Positions 55,682-63,666 of a DNA stretch of 64,000 nt are shown piece after piece. A program made the translations under genes and the position numbers. This stretch comes from Flavihumibacter soli (GTDB lineage Bacteria; Bacteroidota; Bacteroidia; Sphingobacteriales; Sphingobacteriaceae), in assembly GCF_010692725.1 (NCBI RefSeq), contig NZ_JAAFZB010000093.1:62001-126000 (forward strand), in the 5' to 3' direction. The notes under the pieces are model-generated. The model was given only the letters and a program-made list of their open reading frames with translations. It did no database searches and was not told the origin of the DNA. Every line of letters starts with the position of its first letter. The stretch's first letter is position 1.

Positions 55682-56869
55682 TCATCGGGCTACCAGTACC
55701 GGCAGTTGCTTATTGAACAGTGCAACAAACTGCTGGCTTGTCAGAATGTGCCCTTGTTTCTGAGCGTTATTTGCAATACTGTAACCCCATTTGGCTGCGG
55801 CCATTCTTTCAGCGGGTGTGCCGTGGTGGTTAGAACTGTCAAATGAACAATCGCCTATATTCAGGAATACCTGGAGAAATTGCTGAACTCTTTTCCATTG
55901 CATACTGGCGCCACGTGCGTGCGACAGGTAGTAAGCAGAGTAGGCATCAGCCAATAATTCGTTACTGCGGGTTCCTTCCGGACTACCCTCACCATCATAT
56001 AGTCCGAGTTGAAATTGCACCTGGTGCGCAAATTCATGTGCAAGAATTGCCTGAGGCGCGACGTCGCCGAAACCAATTCTGGCATAACCATCCATGATTC
56101 CGTCTCCCATTGCAATTTTATTTGGTATGGTACCGACAGGACCTCCTACTTCAGTGCGGGGAACAGCAAAAGCATTAAAGGTAAAAATAGGATGATCGCC
56201 GTTTCTGTATTGCGGGAACTCATTTACAAGCGAGGTGATCAGATCAGCCCAGAACGCCGCATCCTCCTGGCTGTCTCCATAATAGAACCTATCGAACTGG
56301 ATGACCTTTTCTCTGTCCAAAAGCATTTTTCCATGCATGCCAACTATGATCATTCCGTTGGTCTGAATATTTGAGAAGCGCTTTAAATCCTTGAAGGTTT
56401 TTTCGATCGTGTGGGTATATTCTCCATTAACTCCGAAATATTGATTCGCCGGGCTATTCTCAAAATAGAGGGTATGGAGAAACGGGATGTCAAGTATGCC
56501 CGTCACAAGAGCAAAGAAGATCACATCATCATCCCAATCTGTCAGCTCGACATTTAACCATTGACGAATAGGTGTGGCATCACTACACTCGGTGGGCTCG
56601 ATCGCCAAAGCCTGCCTCGCAACGTTCCTGTACTGCGGATGTGTTAATAGTAATTTATCTACACTTTTCTGTAGTCGCTCCCGGTATGTGGCCGGTAAAG
56701 TAGAACGAAGTTTCCGGAGTCTTGCCTGTTTATTCAGTGCCATTTCTGTTTGGGGTTTTCCGGCAAGCTTACTGTCAGCATTGGAAAGGGGCGCGCTGTC
56801 TTTTTTACAACTTGTGATAATGATCAATAATGTTGCAATAACTGTTGTTAGTGGTTTTAAGTGTTTCAT
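55682..56869 (-). CDS. putative zinc metallopeptidase lipoprotein
   Basis: 395-aa lipoprotein (IIITSC lipobox, Cys 21). Zinc motif HEFAHQ at residues 278-282 followed by NELLADAYSAYY, which supplies a third ligand in the gluzincin style. The N-terminal part has basic helices (LRKLRSTLPATYRERLQKSV). Acts at the cell envelope; natural substrate unknown. Confidence 0.82.
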   Translation of the reverse strand: MKHLKPLTTVIATLLIIITSCKKDSAPLSNADSKLAGKPQTEMALNKQARLRKLRSTLPATYRERLQKSVDKLLLTHPQYRNVARQALAIEPTECSDATPIRQWLNVELTDWDDDVIFFALVTGILDIPFLHTLYFENSPANQYFGVNGEYTHTIEKTFKDLKRFSNIQTNGMIIVGMHGKMLLDREKVIQFDRFYYGDSQEDAAFWADLITSLVNEFPQYRNGDHPIFTFNAFAVPRTEVGGPVGTIPNKIAMGDGIMDGYARIGFGDVAPQAILAHEFAHQVQFQLGLYDGEGSPEGTRSNELLADAYSAYYLSHARGASMQWKRVQQFLQVFLNIGDCSFDSSNHHGTPAERMAAAKWGYSIANNAQKQGHILTSQQFVALFNKQLPVLVAR

Positions 56870-57125
56870 AGAATAGAGGTTTGATGAAACACAATTTAAT
56901 ATTTAAAAACCCACTTTAAATAGATGTGGAGGCTGTTTTTGATATTATATTTTTTGAAGCCATGGTTAAATAGTTCATTATGATCGCTATTCCAGCTATC
57001 TCTTCAGTTAAGCTAAACGTAGTTGCGGTTACAAACAGGGCATAAATACCCCGGCGTTCGAATTTATATGATGAAAGAGGGTGGATATTAGCAGCGAAAT
57101 TCTACGGGAAATGGAATTAAAAGTC

Positions 57126-58082
57126 TCAGTTCCTGAAGTTTTGGGTGACCATTATTCCATTAACGCCGCCATCGATGATCCCGATTCCAATCCTGCCGAA
57201 ATCCCTGTGGAGAATGTTCGCTCTGTGCCCCGGCGATTCCATCAGTCCATTATGGGCAGTTTTCAGATTGGGAGATAAGGCCAGGTTTTCGCCGGCCGTC
57301 GTGAAAGATATATGCGCAATTCGGATCCGGTCAAATGGGTCCATACCTTCAGGGGTATTATGCGAGAAATAGCCGCGCCTAAACATATCAACCGAATGCT
57401 CACGGGCTACCTCCCTGAGTGAGATATCGGCTTTCAGGGGTTTCAGCTTCCGTTTCATTCTTTCGTGGTTGATAAGCACAAGCATCCGGGCTTCCAGGTC
57501 CGGCCTCGTTTTCGACGTGTTTATCTTGAAAGGCAGCTTAATTAATTTATTGGTTTCCGGGTGGATAGTAAAAATGGTTCCCGAGTCATTAATCATATTG
57601 CTGAAGACCGGGCGGGCCTTATCTTCCAGCCACTTTGTACGTGAAGTGAGTCTGTAAACAACGGAGCTATTCTGGGCTTCCTCCGAAAAGTTATTCCCTA
57701 AGGGAATTCCTGAAATAACGATCGCCAGGAGCGAAGCAAAAATCATCCCGTTGACGGCACCCGGTATTATTCCTAAAAAACGGTTTGTCTGATGTTGATG
57801 AGCTGAGTCCGGAACCTTTTCCAGCAGATGATCAAGAACTACGGCGAGCATAAGCCTGGCGAGTATAATGGCAGCGATGAATAACAGTGGGGTAGTCCAA
57901 AAGCTTTTTATATGAATGATGGTCTCGAGAAAAGCCGATAGATAGGGATATAAAAGGAATGCAATCGCGAGGCTGCCGGTCCAGTTAAGCAATTCAGTGA
58001 CGGAGTATATAAAGCCGTGTTTCCAGCCAGAATATGAGGAAATACATATAACCAGGACTAGGATCAGATCTACATAATTCAT
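57126..58082 (-). CDS. CvpA-like membrane domain fused to a CAP (SCP/PR-1) domain
   Basis: 318-aa protein. The first ~150 residues contain four membrane helices and match CvpA (YVDLILVLVICISSYSGWKHG, LGIIPGAVNGMIFASLLAI). The C-terminus is a CAP domain: LREVAREHSVDMFRRGYFSH, AGENLALSPN, HNGLMESPGHRANILHRDF, IGIGIIDGG, with the conserved His, Glu and His. Similar fusions exist in Bacteroidota; cell-wall or colicin-related role possible. A heptamer repeat array begins one base upstream of the start. Confidence 0.9.
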   Translation of the reverse strand: MNYVDLILVLVICISSYSGWKHGFIYSVTELLNWTGSLAIAFLLYPYLSAFLETIIHIKSFWTTPLLFIAAIILARLMLAVVLDHLLEKVPDSAHQHQTNRFLGIIPGAVNGMIFASLLAIVISGIPLGNNFSEEAQNSSVVYRLTSRTKWLEDKARPVFSNMINDSGTIFTIHPETNKLIKLPFKINTSKTRPDLEARMLVLINHERMKRKLKPLKADISLREVAREHSVDMFRRGYFSHNTPEGMDPFDRIRIAHISFTTAGENLALSPNLKTAHNGLMESPGHRANILHRDFGRIGIGIIDGGVNGIMVTQNFRN

Positions 58083-58412
58083 TGGTATCAGGTATCAGGT
58101 ATCAGGTATCGGGTATCAGGTATCAGGTATCGGGTATCAGGTATCGGGTGTCAGGTATCGGGTATCAGGTGTCAGGTATCAGGTAACAGGTATCAGGTAT
58201 CGGGTATCGGGTATCAGGTGTCAGGTATCGGGTATCAGGTAACAGGTACCAATGTAAGGTGTCAAGCACCTGTAGCCAATACTTTGCCAGATACTTCTCA
58301 AAGATGAAGTCACAAGCTGATAGCCGATAGCTTACCAACGTACAATGCAAATATATTTGTATATTAAGTAAATCTTATAGTCAGCAACCAGCCGGGGTTC
58401 AATATCATCGAG
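58083..58412. other. 330-bp divergent intergenic region with heptamer array
   Basis: Left half is the tandem heptamer array (58084-58251), right half is unique AT-rich DNA before the MBL gene. Both promoters must lie here. Confidence 0.6.
58084..58251. repeat. 24 tandem 7-bp repeats (GGTATCA / GGTATCG / GGTGTCA)
   Basis: 24 heptamers in perfect register over 168 bp, variants mainly at positions 4 and 7. One base separates the array from the start codon of the divergent CvpA-CAP gene. Confidence 0.93.
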
Positions 58413-59483
58413 ATGAATGTGTATTTCTATCGCGCCGAATGCGGGGATGCTGCACGGGTTCACTTCCGGGGGAATGATGGTAAACGTCATAATATCTTCA
58501 TTGACAGCGGTTATGAAAGGACTTTTGAGCTTATTCTCCGCCAGGAGATAAGCAAGATAAAGACCCGGGGCGATCGGATTGACATGTGGCTTATATCCCA
58601 TATTCATGATGATCATATAGGAGGAGCAGTTGCTTACCTGAAGGCAATAAAAACGGGTGAATTGCCCGACATTGTAGACAGTTGGATTTATAACCCGCCA
58701 AGGCCTGCGGGGCTGCAAATTAATGGTCGGCAAACGTCACCCCTGCAAACACTGAGCAGTATAGAGCAGGGTGACGGCTTAACAGGTTACTTATCAGATC
58801 ACGGCAAGATCCCTCAGTCTGATATCACCAGCAAGTTTCCGGTTCAGGATCTGTTTGGGTTAAAGCTTACGATGCTGGCACCGCAACCGACTCAGCTTGG
58901 CAAACTTCGCGATAAGTATGCACCGGGTAGGGTTAGGTCGCTGCAGCGGATTGAGCCTGAACCCGAAGAGGCCGCCCGGCAGTTTGACTATCATATACCG
59001 CTGGGAGAGTTCGATCCCGAAGAATGGAATGAGGATGATTCTGTAGAGAATGGAAGCAGTATTTCCCTACTCATGGATGCGGGCGGAAAAAAGATCCTAT
59101 GGCTTGCAGATTCGTTGCCGGGTAGTATTATCAGGAGTCTGAAGAAACTCGGTTATTCTAAGACAAATCCACTGGTCTGCGACTGGGTGAAAGTAACCCA
59201 TCACGGCAGTAAAGGCAATAACAGCCTTGATCTTTATGATATGATCCGGTGCAACAATTACCTGATCAGTGCAGACGGCCGGAATAAGCATTGCCTGCCT
59301 ACTAAAGAGTGCCTTGCCCGGATCCTTCGCAGCAGGTTCCGGCCCCTTGATTCCAGGTATTTCCTGGTCTTTACATACAATAATAAAGTCTTAAGGAAGA
59401 TCTTTGACGTCGATGGTCCCGGGGTCTTCGATCAATATAATTTCCAGGTTAAATACTCTGACAGGAAATGGATACGTGTTTGA
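58413..59483 (+). CDS. ComEC-like metallo-beta-lactamase-fold hydrolase
   Basis: 356-aa cytoplasmic MBL protein. Metal motif SHIHDDHIGG, then LLMDAGGKKILWLADSLP, VKVTHHGSKGNNSLDLYD and LISADGRNKHCLPTKECLAR, as in ComEC/Rec2-type nuclease domains, but without the membrane part. Proteins of this kind occur alone or in defence loci (for example AVAST type I systems), but no STAND ATPase or protease is adjacent here. Probable nuclease or phosphodiesterase. Confidence 0.85.
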   Translation: MNVYFYRAECGDAARVHFRGNDGKRHNIFIDSGYERTFELILRQEISKIKTRGDRIDMWLISHIHDDHIGGAVAYLKAIKTGELPDIVDSWIYNPPRPAGLQINGRQTSPLQTLSSIEQGDGLTGYLSDHGKIPQSDITSKFPVQDLFGLKLTMLAPQPTQLGKLRDKYAPGRVRSLQRIEPEPEEAARQFDYHIPLGEFDPEEWNEDDSVENGSSISLLMDAGGKKILWLADSLPGSIIRSLKKLGYSKTNPLVCDWVKVTHHGSKGNNSLDLYDMIRCNNYLISADGRNKHCLPTKECLARILRSRFRPLDSRYFLVFTYNNKVLRKIFDVDGPGVFDQYNFQVKYSDRKWIRV

Positions 59484-59586
59484 CAGAGGTTTGTGCCGCT
59501 AAACTTCCAATCAACCATATAGGAAATGCAATGTTTTTTGTGGTCGAAATCTGGCTTTCAACTATTTTTCCGGACGGCTTTAAAAC

Positions 59587-59622
59587 AAAGCATCCCCAGA
59601 CGGAGAGAATGGGGATGCTTTT
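59587..59622 (+). terminator. intrinsic terminator after the MBL gene
   Basis: 11-bp stem AAAGCATCCCC (59587-97) with GGGGATGCTTT (59611-21), 13-nt loop, then TTTT. The A-run before the stem makes it usable on both strands. Confidence 0.88.
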
Positions 59623-59673
59623 AACCAACCAATTTGAATTTAAACCTAACCAAGAATTATAAACTCACCGCAA

Positions 59674-59698
59674 ACATAGTGTATTTTTTACACTATGT
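59674..59698. promoter_or_regulatory. perfect 10-bp inverted repeat with T5 centre
   Basis: ACATAGTGTA-TTTTT-TACACTATGT. Symmetric operator-like site about 115 bp before the -7 box of the DnaJ-KTSC gene. Confidence 0.55.
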
Positions 59699-59811
59699 AA
59701 AATAAAATTGAAAATACTTGTTGCAACATCTTATTTAAAGCGCTCAAGGTACCCGGCGATGATTTCCCGGTTTAATTACAATCAGCGGACTTATGGCCGG
59801 TTTAATATCCC

Positions 59812-59819
59812 TACCTTCG
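59812..59819 (+). promoter_or_regulatory. Bacteroidota -7 box (TACCTTCG)
   Basis: Fits TAnnTTnG and lies 33 bp before the ATG at 59853, which is why I prefer that start over the in-frame ATG at 59793. Confidence 0.5.
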
Positions 59820-59852
59820 CCGAATTATTTTCTTGAAACGGGTGTCAGTAAT

Positions 59853-60341
59853 ATGGCCGTTCTCAATGGCTATGATCACTTAATACATTACATGAAAAAA
59901 ATCGTTGAATACAGAAAACTGCTGGGAGTAGATAAGGCTGCCGAATTACAGGAACTAAAGACTGTTTACAGAAGCCTGATGAAGAACTGGCATCCGGATA
60001 AATTTACAGACTCTGCTGAAAGTAAAATAGAAGCCGAAGAGAAAAGCAAGACTATTATAGAGGCGTACCATTTCCTGGTAAGCATTGCACCGGAAACTCT
60101 GGAACAAACTAAGGCGGAGTACACGCTGACCACAACGACCTCAAATATCGCTGACTTCGAATATAAAGGCCAGGTATTAACCATCAATTTCTTCGACGGA
60201 AGTGTTTATGAATACTTTGACGTGCCTAAAGCAGTTTATGTGAAACTGATTAACGCCGATTCGCCGGGTAGATTTGCCAGGAGACACATCTATAATAACT
60301 ACGTCTACAGAAGCACAACGAAGGTTGTCGCTTCGGCATAA
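59853..60341 (+). CDS. DnaJ-domain protein with C-terminal KTSC domain
   Basis: 162 aa from 59853. A J-domain-like region with the HPD motif (LKTVYRSLMKNWHPDKF) and the helix after it (KSKTIIEAYHFLV) is followed by a KTSC domain (NIADFEYKGQVLTINFFDGS, VYEYFDVPKAVYVKLINAD, GRFARRHIYNNYVYR). KTSC is often linked to RNA or protein quality control. A longer version from 59793 would contain the promoter box and is less likely. Confidence 0.87.
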   Translation: MAVLNGYDHLIHYMKKIVEYRKLLGVDKAAELQELKTVYRSLMKNWHPDKFTDSAESKIEAEEKSKTIIEAYHFLVSIAPETLEQTKAEYTLTTTTSNIADFEYKGQVLTINFFDGSVYEYFDVPKAVYVKLINADSPGRFARRHIYNNYVYRSTTKVVASA

Positions 60342-60357
60342 ATCAGAACTACCAGGT

Positions 60358-60597
60358 TCAGGGTATATCGTTCCAATCAGGAATGATATACCATTTACTA
60401 TCATCATCTTTGGCGTAGGTTAAACCATCGCTCATTTCAAAGACATCCCGTCCGTGCTTCTGGCTGAAATAGCTTTTTGTTTCACGGATATGCACGCCGC
60501 CATTCTCCCGGCGAAGGTACAGGAGCAAGGCACTTAAGGCCGGCCCCACTTCATTCAGGCGCTGTTCATCGTTTTCTCTAACAAATGCTGAGCTCAT
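60358..60597 (-). CDS. hypothetical small protein (79 aa)
   Basis: Charged soluble protein (RRENGGVHIRETKSYFSQKH, DVFEMSDGLTYAKDDDSKWY). Normal coding composition and a good start. Not recognised; it ends 16 bp from the convergent DnaJ-KTSC gene. Confidence 0.65.
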   Translation of the reverse strand: MSSAFVRENDEQRLNEVGPALSALLLYLRRENGGVHIRETKSYFSQKHGRDVFEMSDGLTYAKDDDSKWYIIPDWNDIP

Positions 60598-60667
60598 GTT
60601 CCTGGTTTTGTTTATAAGATTAAACGCCAGGGCAAAGTGAAAGTTTGCTTTGCATTACACCGCACCG

Positions 60668-61516
60668 CTAGTCTGCATGCGGATCATGCTGCTGGGGAAC
60701 AAGCCTGATCTCATAATCGGAAATGGTGATCAGTCGCTGCTTGTAAAGCCCTCCGATTACTTGTTTAAAAGCTTTCTTACTCATCTTCAGCTGCTGACGA
60801 ATGTCGTCAGGCGAACTCTTATCTCCGAGTGCTAAAACGCCGCCGGTTTCTTTTAATATGTCCAGGAGAGAATCCCTGGAATCGAGGATGAAGTCAAAAC
60901 CTAAAGGCCTAAGACTGAGGTCGACCTTGTTGTCCTCGGGCCGTATCTTTTTGATATAACCTACTCTCGACTCCCCGATATTCAGTTCTTCATAAACCTC
61001 GTTCCGGTAAAGCAGCCCCATATATTTGTTATTAATGATGGCACTGTAGCCCAACTCGCTGGTATCGCAGATTAGGAGGCTTACTTCATCACCCTCTTCC
61101 AAATCACTAAGATCGGTGTCGACCTTATCGTCCAGCCAGGTAGTGGCTGTAAGTTTACCGTCGTGCTGATCGACATACAGATAGACAACATACTTTTTGC
61201 CAAGCTGAAGCGGCTGTTCCTGCTTACTGGCTGGTACAAAGAGGTCCTTATCAATCCCGATGTCCATGAAGGATCCGTTTTCGGTCTCATCCACTACCTT
61301 CAGATAGGCAAAATCGCCGACAGCAGCATAGGGGCGTTTACCGGTCGCCATTATACGACCATCTTTATGATGATACACAAAAACGAATAACTCATCTCCA
61401 ACCTGGGCGTCCTGGCTTTCTGGTAATATGACATCTTGCTCGCCGTCTGTCAGGATAAGTCCTTCGGGGGTTATGCTTTTTACTTTAAGATAATTATAGG
61501 TACCAATATGGATCAT
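60668..61516 (-). CDS. S1-domain RNA-binding protein (CvfB/YitL type)
   Basis: 282-aa cytoplasmic protein with tandem S1-like domains: YNYLKVKSITPEGLILTDGE, LKVVDETENGSFMDIGIDKD, AIINNKYMGLLYRNEVYEEL and VGYIKKIRPEDNKVDLSLRP. A C-terminal winged-helix-like part follows (LGDKSSPDDIRQQLKMSKKA, FKQVIGGLYKQRLI). Matches CvfB, a regulator of RNA in Firmicutes; common across Bacteroidota. Confidence 0.9.
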   Translation of the reverse strand: MIHIGTYNYLKVKSITPEGLILTDGEQDVILPESQDAQVGDELFVFVYHHKDGRIMATGKRPYAAVGDFAYLKVVDETENGSFMDIGIDKDLFVPASKQEQPLQLGKKYVVYLYVDQHDGKLTATTWLDDKVDTDLSDLEEGDEVSLLICDTSELGYSAIINNKYMGLLYRNEVYEELNIGESRVGYIKKIRPEDNKVDLSLRPLGFDFILDSRDSLLDILKETGGVLALGDKSSPDDIRQQLKMSKKAFKQVIGGLYKQRLITISDYEIRLVPQQHDPHAD

Positions 61517-61643
61517 GATGTTCTGGACTATCGTGTGCGAATGGGGTCAAAGGTAATCAGTTCGCAGTCGAATTCGGCAGGATTCAAATATGTTCAGGGA
61601 TAAAGTTCTTTCCCGGGCCCGTTTAGCCGGTAATTTCAAAGTT

Positions 61644-62693
61644 TCAGCCTGTCGGTACCTCGATGTAGAATGTTGTGCCCTCACCCTCCTTACTTTCAAA
61701 CCTTATTTTACCGTTATGCCACTCCACAATTGTCTTAACTATAGACAGTCCAAGTCCTATCGTATCTTCGCCGTGGAGCCCTTTTCGCCGTGCATCTGTG
61801 AATTTAGCAAAAAGAGTAGGGTGGTAGGGTTTTGGAATGCCGATGCCATTATCACTGAAAGTGAATAATACCGAATTGCGCTGGTCGCTGATATGAAGTG
61901 AAATGATACCGTCGTCATGCGTGAATTTCAGCGCATTGGTCATGAGGTTATTGATAACCTGCATAAATTTTGCTTCATCGAGATTGACATAAATGCTTTT
62001 GTCAGAGCAGGAAAATTTAAATGTTCTTTTTGTGATTGATTCGGAACGCTGTGCTTCTTCCATATAGTCCTGTAGTTTGGAAACAATATTAATCCTTTGT
62101 TTTACGAGCTCTACATCTGTGGTTTCTGAGAACTCCCGGCCAACCAGGTCATTGATCATATCGATCGAGCTGCTTAGAATACTCGAAACGGTCTGGGTAA
62201 GTTCTATCAATTTCGGCTCTTTGATCCCTTGTTTCACTAACTTGGTGGCTGTATTTGCCATGCTTAGCGGCCCTCTTAGATCGTGCGATAAAATGTTAAG
62301 GGTTGAATTTTTCTTGTTAGTATACTTCTTGATTGTATTCATGTTGTTTCGTTCCGCAGTGATATCGTTAGCATAGGCAAGAATAACTTGCTCTGATTTC
62401 AGACTGGTCATAACTGCTTTCAATCTGATCCATTTTTGCTGATTAGCAGTTTCCAACCGGATGTCTGCACTGGGATTATCTTCCTGTAAGATATTACGGA
62501 AACTGTTTTTAAGGAATTCCAGGTCTTCAGCATGAACGAGGTTCATTACATCATCCAGAGATATGACTTCGCTATCAATACCTGTTAAATGCCTGAAAGC
62601 ACGATTGACATATAACAATTGCCTGGATTTAAGATCAACGGCCAATTGAGCTTCGGGAGACAAGTCGGCGATAAGCTTGTACACTTCATCCAT
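61644..62693 (-). CDS. PAS-domain sensor histidine kinase, soluble
   Basis: 349-aa kinase with no membrane helix. PAS domain at ~1-115 (LYVNRAFRHLTGI, EDLEFLKNSFRNIL), H box LNILSHDLRGP with phospho-acceptor His 137, N box QVINNLMTNALKF, G1 SDNGIGIP and G2 GEDTIGLGLSIVKTIV. It should sense a cytoplasmic signal. No response regulator gene is adjacent, so it is an orphan here. Confidence 0.93.
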   Translation of the reverse strand: MDEVYKLIADLSPEAQLAVDLKSRQLLYVNRAFRHLTGIDSEVISLDDVMNLVHAEDLEFLKNSFRNILQEDNPSADIRLETANQQKWIRLKAVMTSLKSEQVILAYANDITAERNNMNTIKKYTNKKNSTLNILSHDLRGPLSMANTATKLVKQGIKEPKLIELTQTVSSILSSSIDMINDLVGREFSETTDVELVKQRINIVSKLQDYMEEAQRSESITKRTFKFSCSDKSIYVNLDEAKFMQVINNLMTNALKFTHDDGIISLHISDQRNSVLFTFSDNGIGIPKPYHPTLFAKFTDARRKGLHGEDTIGLGLSIVKTIVEWHNGKIRFESKEGEGTTFYIEVPTG

Positions 62694-62857
62694 AGGTATA
62701 AGTTTAACAGCAGATACTTAGCCGGTTTCACGAAAAGAAACAGATAAAATTTTATATAGTTTGACGAACCCTCAGGCGATGTAGATGAAGCCTGAGCCGC
62801 CCCCGATATATTCAGGTACATTGGCGCTTTCAGCCCGGCAGTTCTGGTAGGTGATGA

Positions 62858-63094
62858 GTTCAAAAAAGCTTCCCCTCGCTGTATAGAGAGATAGATGATA
62901 ACCTGAAGCTCGCCTCGATTGGTATCGGAAAAGATGATTTCCTCCTTTCGCAGAATAGAGGATTCAAAAAGCTTCTTGAAGCGCAAAATATTAAGTTTCA
63001 GTATTGGAAAACTGAGGAACTTATATATGGATGGCCTGGAGAAGATATCTCACTGAATTTGTTCCGATGCTTTTTAAGAATTAAGACGTCCTGA
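62858..63094 (+). pseudogene. C-terminal remnant of an esterase (alpha/beta hydrolase)
   Basis: The open stretch reads LASIGIGKDDFLLSQNRGFK, then LLEAQNIKFQYW and YGWPGEDISLNLF, which resembles the end of enterochelin/feruloyl-type esterases (usual form: CGKDDFL...GGHxWxxWR). No start or N-terminal domain; an in-frame TGA lies at 62855. A dead fragment between the histidine kinase and ankyrin genes. Confidence 0.55.
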
Positions 63095-63113
63095 GAATCA
63101 TCTTGAACCGGCG

Positions 63114-63614
63114 CTAATTCTGTGACTGCCAATCCTGTTCCAGGATATCAACAGCTTCTACGTTGCCCTGCTGAACGGCGAGGTCCAGGGCGGTGAGGCC
63201 ACGGCTTTCCCTTATATTCTTATCGGCCCCGTGAGCGAGCACCACCTTAACAAGCTGGTTCCGGCCAAACATAGTCGCGAACATTAAGGCAGTTCCGCCA
63301 TTACCATGTCTGGCGTCAAGATCTGCACCGAAACGGATAAGCAGCTCAGCTATTTCAGGGTAACCTTTGAAACATACTCCCATCAGGGCAGTATTGCCAC
63401 CGTGGTCATAAGCGTTTACATCGGCTCCCGCTTCGAGCAGCAGCCTGGCAGCTTCCATCTGGCCATTATAGGCAGCGATGATCAGCGGTGTATAGCCCCT
63501 GTCATCCTGGAAATTGAGATGTTCGAATTCGGGAATTAATTCCTCCAGAATTGCCGTATTTCCGGTACGGGCTGCGTCAAAAAGACTAATAACAAGATTC
63601 TCCATGACCTGCAT
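63114..63614 (-). CDS. ankyrin-repeat protein
   Basis: 166-aa protein of about four to five ankyrin repeats (GYTPLIIAAYNGQMEAARLL, GNTALMGVCFKGYPEIAELL, GGTALMFATMFGRNQLVKVV, GLTALDLAVQQGNVEAVDIL). No signal peptide. It lies just downstream of the catalase gene on the same strand; ankyrin proteins paired with catalase are known (AnkB type), and it may help catalase function. Confidence 0.9.
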   Translation of the reverse strand: MQVMENLVISLFDAARTGNTAILEELIPEFEHLNFQDDRGYTPLIIAAYNGQMEAARLLLEAGADVNAYDHGGNTALMGVCFKGYPEIAELLIRFGADLDARHGNGGTALMFATMFGRNQLVKVVLAHGADKNIRESRGLTALDLAVQQGNVEAVDILEQDWQSQN

Positions 63615-63666
63615 CGATAAAAAGGGGAGTACGGTCGGAGTACTCCCCGGGTGTAATGATTAGAGT

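Larger units (their letters stand above)
59484..59852. other. 369-bp intergenic region
   Basis: Holds the MBL gene terminator (59587-59622), a perfect 10-bp inverted repeat (59674-59698) and a -7 box (59812-59819). The 64-codon ORF at 59468 overlaps the MBL stop and terminator and is not coding. Confidence 0.6.

Noticed and set aside
58165-58350. 61-codon minus-strand ORF through the heptamer array
   Set aside because: Arises from the repeat (YLLPDTRYLTPDTRY text) because 21 bp equals seven codons; no independent support.
59468-59662. 64-aa ORF overlapping the MBL gene end
   Set aside because: Runs through an intrinsic terminator and has no coding character.
62585-62986. 133-aa minus-strand ORF before the histidine kinase
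   Set aside because: Overlaps the kinase start in another frame and lacks coding composition; the plus strand there holds an esterase remnant instead.
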